A stretch of 22,407 nt of DNA from CAZABG01 sp964460985 (GCA_964460985.1 CAYWQX010000035.1:1-22407), one strand, 5' to 3'; counted from the first letter of the stretch, positions 1-8,589 are shown. Numbers and translations: made by a program. The notes: generated from the letters alone by a model not told the origin.

Positions 1-1937
1 AATGAATTATTTAAATCGGTCAATTCAGGCTTAACAAATTCTTCTTTAAAAATATCTAAAAGAGAATTCATCTCGCGTTCTATAGAGCGATTGGTAAGGC
101 TTCCATCAGGAGAAAGAGGTCCCGGTTTAGCTGTTTTTAAGGCCATCTCGAGGTGAGAGCGTAATTTATAGAACGCAAAAGATCTTACTGCGGACGGAAG
201 CTTTATAAACGGCTCATGGCAGTATTGTGTTAATAGCTCTTCCGCAGTCCTTCCATCACCTGCATGTTTTTTTATGATGAGCGAAACCCATTTTTCGATA
301 TGGTCATCGAGCTCTCGTTGCATAAGAAACGGCCCTTTTGGGCCGATGAGGTCATAAATATAAAATAGATAGGTCGCAACTTCATGGATAGGGGCGCGGC
401 TCACGATCAAAAGGCACGGAAGGGTATTTTGCAACAATTCTTCGGCGACAGGATAAAATTGTTTAATTTCAATCTGAGGGCTGTTTCTAAGGTTTCCATA
501 ATCAATAATCGCTGGAATTTTGGAATGGCAAAAGCGGATGATTTGCGATTTTAATTCCTCAAAGTTCTGAGGCTTAAATTTGAGAGCGAGCCTTCCAAAT
601 ATATGGTAGAGAACTTTTTCTAAAGCTTGTTTTTCAAGGTCAAGCGAAACTAAGGGTTGGTAGCGTGTAGGTATTTTATCATGAATTTTTGAGCCAAACT
701 TTTCACTTAAGGCAATACATAGAGTACGCGCTTCATTATCACACTTGAATTCTTTTAAGGGATCATTTGTAAAAATGGGCTTTTCTTTTTCAAAAGCTAC
801 AAGGCTTACAGGAATTGTCGCACGGTTTGCATTTAATAATTTTTCGAGGGCATCGACAAGCGTCTTTTGAAAAATATTCTTTAAAAATTGAGGAATCAAT
901 GGACTTTCTATAACGGGAGCGAAATATCTGTTAAGGATTGTAAATGCTAATGCTATAGAATCATTTGATGAGGCGTTGTAAAGCTTAGTGAAATCATCTC
1001 CTATCAGAACGACTAACTCTTCAAGAGTTTTAGCCTCAAAACGGACAAATAAATGATTGACGATCTCCTGGGTAAGAGATGGCATATGCTTCTCAATAAA
1101 AGCCCATAACGGTTTAAACTGAGCGTCTTGTAATATAAGCGGAAAAATACTTTTGGCAATAGGGGTTAATCCAGGATCAATATCATTAAGTGTTTTACTT
1201 TCAGGAAACTCTCTCAAAGTATCCTTCACGAATGATAAGAGAAAGTTTTCAGCCGTTTTGACGAGAGGATTTTGGGTTTGTGCATGGGGAGCTAAAGTAT
1301 TAGCCGATTTGCATATAGCGAATAGGTAGGGGATTATTTTTCCAATAACGACAAGGCCTGCACCCGGGACATTAATAACAACTTTGATCGCCTCATCGAT
1401 CTCTTGTTTAGCGATATCTTCATAAAATCTAGCTTGGGAAACATCAGGGTTCTTTGAGCTCTTTTCTAATATTCTGCCGACCAGCTTTGTCAGGTATTGA
1501 AAAATGGCAACTACAATTTCAGTTTGAGTTTTAGGGCCCCCTTCAGGGAATAAATGGCGGCCTAAATTTGATACAACATAAACAAACAACTGCTCGTGGG
1601 TAGCCTCTTTGTTAGAGGAGCCTACAATAGCGGAAATAGCTGAAGACCCGAAAAGATCAATTAAATTGGGGCAGTGTTTGGCAAGTTTTTTGACAAATTT
1701 TGTAAACTCTTCGCTTCCTGTAAGATCTATCAAATATTTTTCATTTTTTTCTTTTTGATTGCTGGCGTAAGTCGCAATCGGATGGGCAATCGTAGAAACC
1801 CACGAACTTAACCAAGCCCCTGTCGATACAGCAGGTGTTGCCGGCACGAGAGCCCCTGCCTCGGAATTTGCAGGGAGTTGAGGCGGATGAACGGGCGGCA
1901 CATGGGGATTAATAGGGCTGTTAGAAGCTGGTTCCAT
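1..1937 (-). CDS. Large unknown protein, C-terminus beyond window edge
   Basis: The minus-strand frame is open from an ATG at 1937 to the left edge, giving at least 645 residues with the C-terminus missing. I recognise no family. The first 61 residues contain no Lys or Arg, only two acidic residues (E2, E26) and ten prolines within the first 35 (for example NPHVPPVHPPQLP near residues 10-22). The rest is helical and Lys/Leu-rich, with no obvious membrane segment or signal peptide. An uncharged Pro/Ser/Ala-rich leader followed by a helical body is seen in many chlamydial type III secretion substrates, but that role is inference only. The gene lies 44 bp downstream of hflX on the same strand. 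A possible extended -10 element in the gap suggests it may have its own promoter. Confidence 0.85.
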   Translation of the reverse strand, partial: MEPASNSPINPHVPPVHPPQLPANSEAGALVPATPAVSTGAWLSSWVSTIAHPIATYASNQKEKNEKYLIDLTGSEEFTKFVKKLAKHCPNLIDLFGSSAISAIVGSSNKEATHEQLFVYVVSNLGRHLFPEGGPKTQTEIVVAIFQYLTKLVGRILEKSSKNPDVSQARFYEDIAKQEIDEAIKVVINVPGAGLVVIGKIIPYLFAICKSANTLAPHAQTQNPLVKTAENFLLSFVKDTLREFPESKTLNDIDPGLTPIAKSIFPLILQDAQFKPLWAFIEKHMPSLTQEIVNHLFVRFEAKTLEELVVLIGDDFTKLYNASSNDSIALAFTILNRYFAPVIESPLIPQFLKNIFQKTLVDALEKLLNANRATIPVSLVAFEKEKPIFTNDPLKEFKCDNEARTLCIALSEKFGSKIHDKIPTRYQPLVSLDLEKQALEKVLYHIFGRLALKFKPQNFEELKSQIIRFCHSKIPAIIDYGNLRNSPQIEIKQFYPVAEELLQNTLPCLLIVSRAPIHEVATYLFYIYDLIGPKGPFLMQRELDDHIEKWVSLIIKKHAGDGRTAEELLTQYCHEPFIKLPSAVRSFAFYKLRSHLEMALKTAKPGPLSPDGSLTNRSIEREMNSLLDIFKEEFVKPELTDLNNS

Positions 1938-1963
1938 AACCTAAATTAGTTAAATTCAGGGTA

Positions 1964-1972
1964 AGTATACCA
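1964..1972 (-). promoter_or_regulatory. Candidate extended -10 element for the 1-1937 gene
   Basis: On the minus strand the gap between hflX and the unknown gene reads TGGTATACT, an extended -10 (TGn plus five of six matches to TATAAT). A transcript would start about 20 nt before the ATG at 1937. No convincing -35 box is visible, which is tolerable for an extended -10 promoter. Only a weak AGG precedes the start codon. Confidence 0.35.
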
Positions 1973-1981
1973 AATTAAATA

Positions 1982-3265
1982 TTAAGATTTGGTTAATTTA
2001 TTAGCTAACCATACCGGAATTTCGGCTGTTATTATTATATCATTATCTTGATAGTCTTGAGAAAGCACTTTCCCTTCTCTGATAATCGTGCTGACGGTGC
2101 CATAGTCAGATTGGGGGATGGTGAGGGTCACTTTTTTCCGCAGCTTAGAAATTTCTTTAATCATGAGCTCTTGCAAGACATCAAAACCGCTCTTGTTGAG
2201 AGCGGATATAGCCACTACAAAAGGGTATTTGACCCGAAATTTCTCAATGACTTGGGGATCTTGCAGCTGATCTACCTTATTCAATACGGTTAGAATCGGC
2301 TTTTTCTCTGAATTAAGCTCTTTTAAGACCTCAAAGGTGGTCGCAGCCTGCTCCTCCGCCATCGGATGAGAGACATCGACTAAATGCAGGAGGATATCGG
2401 CTTGAACCGCCTCTTCCAAGGTACTTTTAAATGCCTCCACTAACAGGTGAGGAAGTTTTCGAATGAAGCCGACCGTATCGACAAGCAAAATCTCTTGATT
2501 ATTATCGAGGGTAAACTTTCTTGTCGTCGTGTCGAGTGTGGCAAAGAGTTTATCTTCCACTAAAACATCTGCGTCCGTCAAAGCTTTCATCAAGGTCGAT
2601 TTTCCGGCGTTGGTGTATCCGATGATCGCGAAAACCGGTATTTGAGTTTTAACTCTTTGACTTCTTAGCTGCTGCCGATTCGCCCTGACCTCTTCAAGCT
2701 CCTTTTGAAGATCGTCGATTTTATCTTTAAGGATACGACGGTCGATCTCAATCTGTTTCTCCCCCTCCCCCTTGAGATAGGCGCCTCCTCCTCCGCTTGA
2801 GCCTGTTCCTGCCTGCCTTGATAGGTGGGACCACATTTTTTTTAGCCGAGGAGCGGTATATCTTTGTTTGGCAAGCTCGATTTGCAGGCGGGCCTCTTTG
2901 GTTTGAGCGCGCATTGCAAAAACTTCTAAGATGACTTTCGTCCGATCGATGACGGGGCGTTTAAACACAATCTCCAGATTTCTTTGCTGCGAGGGGGCTA
3001 TCTCATCATCAAAAATGATAAGATTGGCATTCAGCTCATCCGCCTTTTTTACCATCTCATCGAGCTTTCCTTTCGTAATGAAAGTGGCGGCGTCAAACTG
3101 TCTGATAAAACAGATCTCTTTTCCGACAATCTCTGCCCCGTAGGTCTCGACTAAAAGCTCAAGCTCATCCAAATGCTCGGACGCTGTCTCTTTCGGAAGA
3201 TCGGATTTATAGACAGAAATGAGGAACGCTTTTTCTTGATCTTGTTCTTGGGTATCGAATGGCAT
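1982..3265 (-). CDS. hflX: Ribosome-associated GTPase HflX
   Basis: This is a 427-residue HflX GTPase, a P-loop GTPase that binds the large ribosomal subunit and splits stalled or stressed 70S ribosomes. Residues 1 to about 205 form the HflX N-terminal domain, including the glycine-rich linker around 153-168 and a following helical stretch (about 170-205). The G domain follows: G1 GYTNAGKST at 216-224, G2-region threonines at 242-247, G3 DTVGFI at 263-268 and G4 NKVD at 329-332. Length and motif order are normal for the family. The ATG lies 7 nt after the stop of the upstream PhnP-like gene, so the two are probably cotranscribed. In Chlamydia trachomatis hflX (CT379) is also next to the phnP-like gene (CT380), as far as I recall. 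No key residue is missing. Confidence 0.96.
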   Translation of the reverse strand: MPFDTQEQDQEKAFLISVYKSDLPKETASEHLDELELLVETYGAEIVGKEICFIRQFDAATFITKGKLDEMVKKADELNANLIIFDDEIAPSQQRNLEIVFKRPVIDRTKVILEVFAMRAQTKEARLQIELAKQRYTAPRLKKMWSHLSRQAGTGSSGGGGAYLKGEGEKQIEIDRRILKDKIDDLQKELEEVRANRQQLRSQRVKTQIPVFAIIGYTNAGKSTLMKALTDADVLVEDKLFATLDTTTRKFTLDNNQEILLVDTVGFIRKLPHLLVEAFKSTLEEAVQADILLHLVDVSHPMAEEQAATTFEVLKELNSEKKPILTVLNKVDQLQDPQVIEKFRVKYPFVVAISALNKSGFDVLQELMIKEISKLRKKVTLTIPQSDYGTVSTIIREGKVLSQDYQDNDIIITAEIPVWLANKLTKS

Positions 3266-3272
3266 GCTTAGT

Positions 3273-4052
3273 TTAACCTAAAAAGGGAATTTCAAGACCA
3301 TCATAGGCGAGACGGATATCGTCCGGCAAGATAGTATTTGTTTTATAATAGTCAAGTTCGTGAGACGTGTGGGTAAGATAAGTTTTTTTAGCCCCCGTCT
3401 TTCGGGCAAAATCGATCGCCTGATCGACAGAAAAATGCATGTGAGAAGGGGTGAAGCGAAGAGAGCTTACAACTAAAGTTTCAATTCCGTTTAAATGTTT
3501 AAAGATAGAATCCTCTACGATATGAATATCGGTCACATAGGCAAAATTACCAAAAACAAATCCGTTTACCGGCATTCCCAGCTGGGTGTAAGTAAAATAT
3601 TTGAATTTAACCCCCATAAACTCCCCCTCCCCTTCATGGGCCGGGAGAATCTCAAATTTTAACCTCTTAAAACCCTTTTCGTTGGGCTGTTCTTGAAACA
3701 TAAAGTAATATCTACGATAAATATCCTCCGCCGTCACCGCAGAGGCTAAGCAGGGAAAAGAGGCTTTATTCAAAAAAGAATAGGCTCTCAGGTCATCAAT
3801 CCCGCCGGTGTGGTCTTGATGGGAATGGGTAAAAATCACCCCATCCAGATAGGTCATATTATTTTTTAAAGCTTGCTCCCTTAAATCGGGACCGGCATCG
3901 ACTAAAAGCCGTTTGTCGCCGATTTTTAAAAGGATGGAACTTCGGTATCTTTTGTTAAAGGGACTTTTAGAGGTGCATACTTCGCACTTGCAGCCGATGA
4001 GAGGAACCCCGACAGAGGAACCCGATCCAAGAAAAAGGCAGGATGAGATCAT
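3273..4052 (-). CDS. PhnP-like metallo-beta-lactamase-fold hydrolase
   Basis: This 259-residue protein has the metallo-beta-lactamase fold of the PhnP/YcbJ-like group. Visible features are GSGSSVGVP at 9-17, a CKCEVC cysteine cluster at 21-26 typical of PhnP-like proteins (a structural zinc site), DAGPD at 52-56, the metal motif HSHQDH at 76-81, a candidate H139, D175 in VTDIH, and a late histidine at 228. These should hold two active-site metals for phosphodiester or similar hydrolysis. No carbon-phosphorus lyase genes are nearby, so a phosphonate role as for true PhnP is unlikely and the substrate is unknown. Its start overlaps the stop of the upstream membrane-anchored gene by 4 nt (ATGA), and hflX follows 7 nt later, so translational coupling is likely. 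Chlamydial genomes keep this gene beside hflX. Confidence 0.9.
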   Translation of the reverse strand: MISSCLFLGSGSSVGVPLIGCKCEVCTSKSPFNKRYRSSILLKIGDKRLLVDAGPDLREQALKNNMTYLDGVIFTHSHQDHTGGIDDLRAYSFLNKASFPCLASAVTAEDIYRRYYFMFQEQPNEKGFKRLKFEILPAHEGEGEFMGVKFKYFTYTQLGMPVNGFVFGNFAYVTDIHIVEDSIFKHLNGIETLVVSSLRFTPSHMHFSVDQAIDFARKTGAKKTYLTHTSHELDYYKTNTILPDDIRLAYDGLEIPFLG

Positions 4053-4615
4053 TTGAAAATTATAGCCGCTTTTTCTGCAATTTTAGGATGGTTGTAATAG
4101 ACCCAGTGCACCCCTTTATTATCTTCATGAAGCTCAATTCTGTAATAATCATCATGAACGATTTCGATAACCTGGAATGTCTTAATCTCTTTTTGCCATT
4201 CGGCAGGACTTTCGGTCCTGACAAAAAGGGTGATTGTCTGCGCTTTAGAAAAAGGGATTTCAGGCGGATTTTGAAGGCTTAAATCCCCGTCAATCTCTTG
4301 GTAAAATTTTTGATAGGTTTCAACGGTTGGATTATTTTTTTTCCAGCTTCTTAGAGCCTCATCATACCAGCTGTATTCGATCAAGTCGAAAACGAAGCGG
4401 TCCTGCCCCCCTGTTTTGGGATTATAATCATTATAATTTAACTCTGACAAAAGATCGGGTCTTAAGAGAGTGTTAGAGACCTGGTATCTGCCGGTCGGTC
4501 CATAGTTCATGACAAAGTAAGCGGAAAGGGCAAGGGCGGCTAAAACGGCGGCTCCAAGCGTCAGAATTAAATTGCGGATTTCATTCATAAGAAAAGTTAT
4601 AATAGGCTTCATCAT
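4049..4615 (-). CDS. Membrane-anchored unknown protein
   Basis: I do not recognise this 188-residue protein. It has one N-terminal membrane segment (about residues 15-36, rich in Leu/Ala) and then a soluble, aromatic-rich domain of about 150 residues, probably periplasmic. The topology is that of a signal-anchored protein without a lipobox cysteine. It is first in an operon with the PhnP-like gene (4-nt overlap) and hflX. The start is uncertain: ATG at 4615 lies only 2 bp from the divergent ATG at 4618. An in-frame ATG at 4588 (residue 10) keeps the whole membrane segment and fits better with a -10-like element at 4599-4604. Neither start has a good Shine-Dalgarno sequence. Confidence 0.8.
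   Translation of the reverse strand: MMKPIITFLMNEIRNLILTLGAAVLAALALSAYFVMNYGPTGRYQVSNTLLRPDLLSELNYNDYNPKTGGQDRFVFDLIEYSWYDEALRSWKKNNPTVETYQKFYQEIDGDLSLQNPPEIPFSKAQTITLFVRTESPAEWQKEIKTFQVIEIVHDDYYRIELHEDNKGVHWVYYNHPKIAEKAAIIFK
4597..4605. promoter_or_regulatory. Overlapping divergent -10 elements
   Basis: A perfect TATAAT lies at 4598-4603 on the plus strand and points at the oxidoreductase gene (ATG 4618). The minus strand over 4599-4604 reads TATTAT (five of six matches) and points at the membrane-anchored gene. If both are used, the plus transcript starts less than 10 nt before its ATG. The minus transcript would start inside the annotated gene, next to the alternative ATG at 4588. No strong -35 box is seen on either strand. 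Confidence 0.4.
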
Positions 4616-4617
4616 TT

Positions 4618-5529
4618 ATGAAAATCGCAATTATTGGAGGAGGTTTTGCCGGATCGAGCGCAGCCTCTCTCTTGCATCCAGAGCATGAGGTTACTTTATT
4701 CGAAAAAGGGAGCTCTACCTCCGCCATTGCAGCGGGTCTTTTGCATAAATTTGCCGGCCTTCACGCCCATAAAAACCCTTTTGCCGATGAAGCTTATGAA
4801 GAGAGCCTTCAGTTCATTAAAAAAAACTCCCCTTCCGCAATCACTGAGACTCCTATCATCCGTCTTGCGATGGACTTAAGGCAAGAGACAAGTTTTAGAA
4901 ATTCAGCTAAAAAATACCCCGAACTTCAATGGATAGAGAATGCTAAAACCCTTGGCCCTTTTCCTGAAGTACCGGCTTTGATTGTTTCTGGAGCAGTGGT
5001 TGATACAGAAAGGTATCTTCAAGATCTTAAGAGAAAATTGAATGTCCAAGAGAAGGAAATATCCTCGTTAGAAGAACTCTCCTTCTTTGATAAAATTTTG
5101 ATTGCAAGCGGTCCCACACGCTTTTCCGGCATGGAATCTTTACCGGTGCATCTTGTAAAAGGGCAGCTTCTCGAATTTGAGTTCAGAGAGCCTCTTCAGT
5201 ATCCTTTAAATGCCCATGCCTATCTTATTACACAAAATAATCGAGCTACTTTGGGAGCCACGTATGAAAGGAACTTTACATCTCTTGAGCCCGATTTAAG
5301 AACTGCGATGGAAGAACTTGCACCCGCTTTTCACGAAATTTTTCCGAATACCGCTATCCCCCATCCTGTCGTGAAGGCAGGTGTTCGAGTCACAACCCCA
5401 GATCGCCTGCCGATTGTAAAAAAAATAGATGAGAGGACAGTCGTTTTTACCGGTCTTGGATCTAAAGGTTTGCTCTATCATGTCCTCTTCGCTAAAAAAG
5501 CGATCGAACTATTAGTTAATGACCGGTGA
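4618..5529 (+). CDS. FAD-dependent amino-acid oxidoreductase, DadA/DAO family
   Basis: This 303-residue flavoprotein belongs to the D-amino-acid dehydrogenase (DAO) fold. The N-terminus MKIAIIGGGFAGSS carries the dinucleotide-binding GxGxxG (G7, G9, G12), and the acidic end of strand 2 (E29) should bind the FAD ribose. The C-terminal part has GVRVTTPDRLPIV at 255-267 and GLGSKGL at 279-285, which close the FAD site in this family and in the oxidoreductase half of MnmC. The substrate cannot be read from the sequence; D-amino-acid or glycine-like oxidation is the family role. Chlamydia trachomatis has a similar short protein (CT375) next to mdh, and here mdh lies about 2 kb away. There is no Shine-Dalgarno sequence before the ATG and the likely leader is very short. 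The gene converges with the membrane protein at 5539 with a 9-bp gap. Confidence 0.85.
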   Translation: MKIAIIGGGFAGSSAASLLHPEHEVTLFEKGSSTSAIAAGLLHKFAGLHAHKNPFADEAYEESLQFIKKNSPSAITETPIIRLAMDLRQETSFRNSAKKYPELQWIENAKTLGPFPEVPALIVSGAVVDTERYLQDLKRKLNVQEKEISSLEELSFFDKILIASGPTRFSGMESLPVHLVKGQLLEFEFREPLQYPLNAHAYLITQNNRATLGATYERNFTSLEPDLRTAMEELAPAFHEIFPNTAIPHPVVKAGVRVTTPDRLPIVKKIDERTVVFTGLGSKGLLYHVLFAKKAIELLVNDR

Positions 5530-5538
5530 GATACCACA

Positions 5539-6357
5539 TCATGTTCTCGCTTGGCGGATGGTCAATAAGTGCGCCTCGGCCGCAAAGTTGAAGAAAAATA
5601 TCACCGCAGGAGCTAGCAGCGCGGTAAATGGAATCATCACGAAGAACCATTCGATGACCGTAAGAACGGGGTCGGTGCAGTTCACGCAGATTTGGCCTGT
5701 AATGATTGCGGATGCCACTAGCAAAACAAGCAGGAATACGAGCGGAAGTATGCCGAGCAATAAAAGAATCAAGTTAGAAAAGACGTCGGTCTGCCAGCGA
5801 TAGACAAGAGTTTGGGTGACCATATGGCGGTTCAAGCCTTTTAAAGCGACAACGGGTGTGACATAGAAAAGAACCGCAAAATTCAAGACAGATAAGACAA
5901 GCGTCAAAAAGTTCAGAATAAAAGGGGCAAAAGCTAAGACTACCCCTATAAACTCTCCTAAACCGGGTATTCCTTTTAGCATCATGAAAATACCAAGAAA
6001 CATCCATAAAAGAAGATATACAAGGATGATCGGGATCGAGAAATAGGAGGCTCCAATAATCAACTCCCACGATTTGGCAAGAATTTTCTTATAGCTTAAG
6101 GGGCGCCCCTTGATCTCATCGTGATACACACGGATCAGAAGGATGCCGGTTGAAAGTAAAATCCCTGCGCAAAGAAAAACGGGAACAAAAAAGAGACTTA
6201 GCTGAACCCACTCACCGGCAGATACAGCAAGCCCCCTAAAAAAAACAGCCAATAAACCGCAGGCCACTAAAATCAAAAAAACGAGAAGCAACTTTTGTTT
6301 AGAAAAGGTGTGTTTTAAGGCTCTGTTAAAGCTTAATTGGATGTCATTCAAATGCAT
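5539..6357 (-). CDS. Polytopic membrane protein, about six segments
   Basis: I do not recognise a named family for this 272-residue protein. After a basic N-terminal stretch (residues 1-22) there are about six hydrophobic segments: 23-41, 51-75, 100-127, 135-168 (perhaps two), 193-220 and 235-258. The loop at 76-99 is basic, which suggests a cytoplasmic side, and the loop at 222-230 holds a close cysteine pair (C224, C227). Its start overlaps the 3' end of gltA by 10 nt, so it is translated as the last gene of the mdh-gltA operon. This placement could suggest transport linked to the tricarboxylic acid cycle, but no transporter motif supports that. Confidence 0.8.
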   Translation of the reverse strand: MHLNDIQLSFNRALKHTFSKQKLLLVFLILVACGLLAVFFRGLAVSAGEWVQLSLFFVPVFLCAGILLSTGILLIRVYHDEIKGRPLSYKKILAKSWELIIGASYFSIPIILVYLLLWMFLGIFMMLKGIPGLGEFIGVVLAFAPFILNFLTLVLSVLNFAVLFYVTPVVALKGLNRHMVTQTLVYRWQTDVFSNLILLLLGILPLVFLLVLLVASAIITGQICVNCTDPVLTVIEWFFVMIPFTALLAPAVIFFFNFAAEAHLLTIRQART

Positions 6358-7517
6358 GGGGTCACTCGAGGTTTGTATATGTATTTCGGACGCACGATAG
6401 GTGTCCCTTTCCCATCTCTTGCATACACTCTTTCGTACACAATTTGGATAGCAATACCGATTGCGCGCGACAAGCCAAAAAGAACTGTAAAATAATCCGG
6501 ATAATTAAATCCCGCCGCTGCTAACACCGTACCTGAGATAGCATCCACATTGGGATAAGGATCAGAGATCTTCGGATTCTCTTTTAAAACTTTAGGCCCA
6601 ACCGATCTTATCAGGCCGGCGATTTTCACAAGCGGATTTTCCGGAAAATTTTTCTCTGCATAGTCATAAAGAATCTTAGCTCGCGGATCTTCCACCCTTA
6701 ATACCGCATGGCCAAATCCAAATATAAGTCCGTTATTCGCTAAAATTTTACGCATATAGGCTTCAACATCATCTGCCGTAGCATCTCGTCCAAGCTCTTT
6801 TAACATCGCTTCGTTAAACTCTAAGCAATCCTGATTGGCCCGTCCATGCCTTGGGCCTGCCAAAGCGTTCATACTGCCTGCAATCGAGCCATACATATCT
6901 TCTAGTCCGGATGCGATGGCTTTTCCGACAAAGGTCGATAGATTTCCACCCCCATGATCCATATGCAAGATATGGAAAAGCTTGAACACCTGGGTCAAAA
7001 GCTTTTCGTCCTTGTTTGGCACATTCAACATTTGGGTGAAATTTTCGATAATCCCAAGCTCTGGTTTCGAGGGTTTGGTTTTTCCCCAGCCCGCTCGATG
7101 ATTAATGACGTGAGCTACCAATTCAGGCATTTTGGCAATGATATTGAGACAATCTTTTTCATAATCTTGTTCCCCCTCTTCCATTCCAAGGATAAGGATC
7201 GCCGCCGCAAAAAGGGCCATCGGATGGCCATGAGGCGGAAGCTTGTTGATCGCTTCGATCGTCTCTTTTTTGAGAGGAGCTCTTTTGTTCAAATCCTCTT
7301 TAAATTTCCTGAGCTCCTCAGGCTTCCCTGCCCTTCCGTGATAAAGGAGAAAAATCACCTCTTCAGGCTCACTAAAAGCGAGCTCTTCCGCTTTTATCCC
7401 TGCGTAAAGAAGCCCTTTCGTAGGATCAACGGTCGAGGTGGTGCAATAACCGATCGGATAACCTCTGAGTCCGGTCTCTAATTGATCGGTTGTGATCTCA
7501 AATAACTTTTCACTCAT
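6348..7517 (-). CDS. gltA: Citrate synthase
   Basis: This 389-residue citrate synthase condenses oxaloacetate and acetyl-CoA to citrate in the cytoplasm. The signature region is complete: HMDHGGGN at 185-192, LAGPRHGRANQ at 219-229 with H224, GFGHAVLRVEDPR at 267-279 with catalytic H270, and the catalytic aspartate D325 in NVDAISG. The DHGGGN and AGPxHGxANQ patterns resemble the mitochondrial-type enzymes more than the E. coli allosteric type, which suggests an enzyme without the NADH-regulated N-terminal domain. Its ATG overlaps the mdh stop by 4 nt (ATGA), so the product of Mdh is made by the adjacent gene. Chlamydiaceae lack this gene, while environmental chlamydiae keep it. No key residue is missing. 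Confidence 0.96.
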   Translation of the reverse strand: MSEKLFEITTDQLETGLRGYPIGYCTTSTVDPTKGLLYAGIKAEELAFSEPEEVIFLLYHGRAGKPEELRKFKEDLNKRAPLKKETIEAINKLPPHGHPMALFAAAILILGMEEGEQDYEKDCLNIIAKMPELVAHVINHRAGWGKTKPSKPELGIIENFTQMLNVPNKDEKLLTQVFKLFHILHMDHGGGNLSTFVGKAIASGLEDMYGSIAGSMNALAGPRHGRANQDCLEFNEAMLKELGRDATADDVEAYMRKILANNGLIFGFGHAVLRVEDPRAKILYDYAEKNFPENPLVKIAGLIRSVGPKVLKENPKISDPYPNVDAISGTVLAAAGFNYPDYFTVLFGLSRAIGIAIQIVYERVYARDGKGTPIVRPKYIYKPRVTPCI

Positions 7518-8509
7518 AGGATCCTCGCAACTTGTCTGACCTGGTCTCTCTCTTCAACGAGTTCACGCTGTGTTTCAGCCAGTTTTTTTAATAGCCACCC
7601 GTTTAATTTCAAATCCTTCACAAATTCCCAGTCCCCATCTCCTTTAGACCTTACAGGGAAAGAGAAAATCAAGTTTTCCTCGATTTCATAAGGATTTCCT
7701 TCGGCCCACACACCGGAAGAAAACCACTCGCCGGCTTTAGTAGGGGTATAAAGAGAGTGGACCGAGTCAATGATGGCATTCGCGGCCGAAGCTGCACTGG
7801 ACTTGCCTCTTGCCGCCAGAACTTCAGCCCCCCTTTTTTGCACTGTCTCAACAAATTTTGTCTCCAGCCAATTGGCATCGTTGATCACATCGGAGGCATT
7901 TTTACCTTTGATTTTAGCATGCACAAAATCGGGTACTTGAGTCGAGGAGTGATTTCCCCAGATCGTCACGTGGGTTACATCTGTTAAAGGGACTCCTGCT
8001 TTTTGAGCGAGCTGAAATTGAGCTCTATTCTGATCCAGTCTTGTCATCGCATGAAAATTCTTTCTCGAGATCGATGGAGCATTTTCCATGGCGATTAACG
8101 CGTTGGTGTTGCAAGGATTTCCTACAACCAACACTTTTACGTTTCTCTCGGCACTTTTTTCAAGCGCCTTCCCTTGGGCTACAAAAATCTTGGCATTTTC
8201 CTGTAAAAGATCGCCTCTTTCCATACCCGGAGATCTCGGCTTCGCCCCCACTAAAAGAGCTAAGGAGACTCCCTCGAAAAGCTTTTCCGGATCATCCCCA
8301 ATATTTACTTTCTGAAGAAGAGGGTAGGCGCAGTCGTTCAATTCCATTTTGACCCCTTCCAAAGCTTTTAAAGCTTCAGGGAGCTCAAGGATATTCAACT
8401 CGATCGGCTGGTCTTTGCCAAACAGCTCTCCACTTGCGATTCTAAATAATAGACTATAGGCAATCTGTCCCGCACCGCCGGTGACTGCAATTTTTTTGAC
8501 CGGTTTCAT
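7514..8509 (-). CDS. mdh: Malate dehydrogenase (NAD-dependent)
   Basis: This enzyme of 331 residues interconverts malate and oxaloacetate with NAD. It belongs to the cytosolic-type bacterial malate dehydrogenases. The nucleotide loop is VTGGAGQIAYSLL (residues 9-21) and an acidic residue (E42) ends strand 2, as expected for NAD. Substrate arginines are R92 and R98 in GAKPRSPGMERGDLL and R162 in TRLDQNR. The catalytic pair is D159 with H187 in WGNHSSTQ. I chose the ATG at 8509 because AAGAGG lies 5 nt upstream; a TTG five codons earlier (8524) falls before that site. It heads an operon with gltA (4-nt overlap) and a membrane protein. Chlamydia trachomatis mdhC (CT376) has the same DadA-like neighbour. 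Confidence 0.95.
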   Translation of the reverse strand: MKPVKKIAVTGGAGQIAYSLLFRIASGELFGKDQPIELNILELPEALKALEGVKMELNDCAYPLLQKVNIGDDPEKLFEGVSLALLVGAKPRSPGMERGDLLQENAKIFVAQGKALEKSAERNVKVLVVGNPCNTNALIAMENAPSISRKNFHAMTRLDQNRAQFQLAQKAGVPLTDVTHVTIWGNHSSTQVPDFVHAKIKGKNASDVINDANWLETKFVETVQKRGAEVLAARGKSSAASAANAIIDSVHSLYTPTKAGEWFSSGVWAEGNPYEIEENLIFSFPVRSKGDGDWEFVKDLKLNGWLLKKLAETQRELVEERDQVRQVARIL

Positions 8510-8514
8510 CCCCA

Positions 8515-8520
8515 CCTCTT
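8515..8520 (-). promoter_or_regulatory. Shine-Dalgarno site deciding the mdh start
   Basis: The minus strand reads AAGAGG at these positions, 5 nt before the ATG at 8509. It is one of the strongest ribosome binding sites in the window and argues against the in-frame TTG at 8524. Confidence 0.75.
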
Positions 8521-8589
8521 TCAAATATTTTTTTCATAGTATGGATGGGAAGACTTTTAGGAAAGAGAGATGAATAACCGGCTTTAAGC

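Noticed and set aside
6954..7481. Long open frame (175 codons) on the plus strand
   Set aside because: It lies antisense within gltA, which has all catalytic motifs; its translation has no recognisable pattern and no ribosome site.
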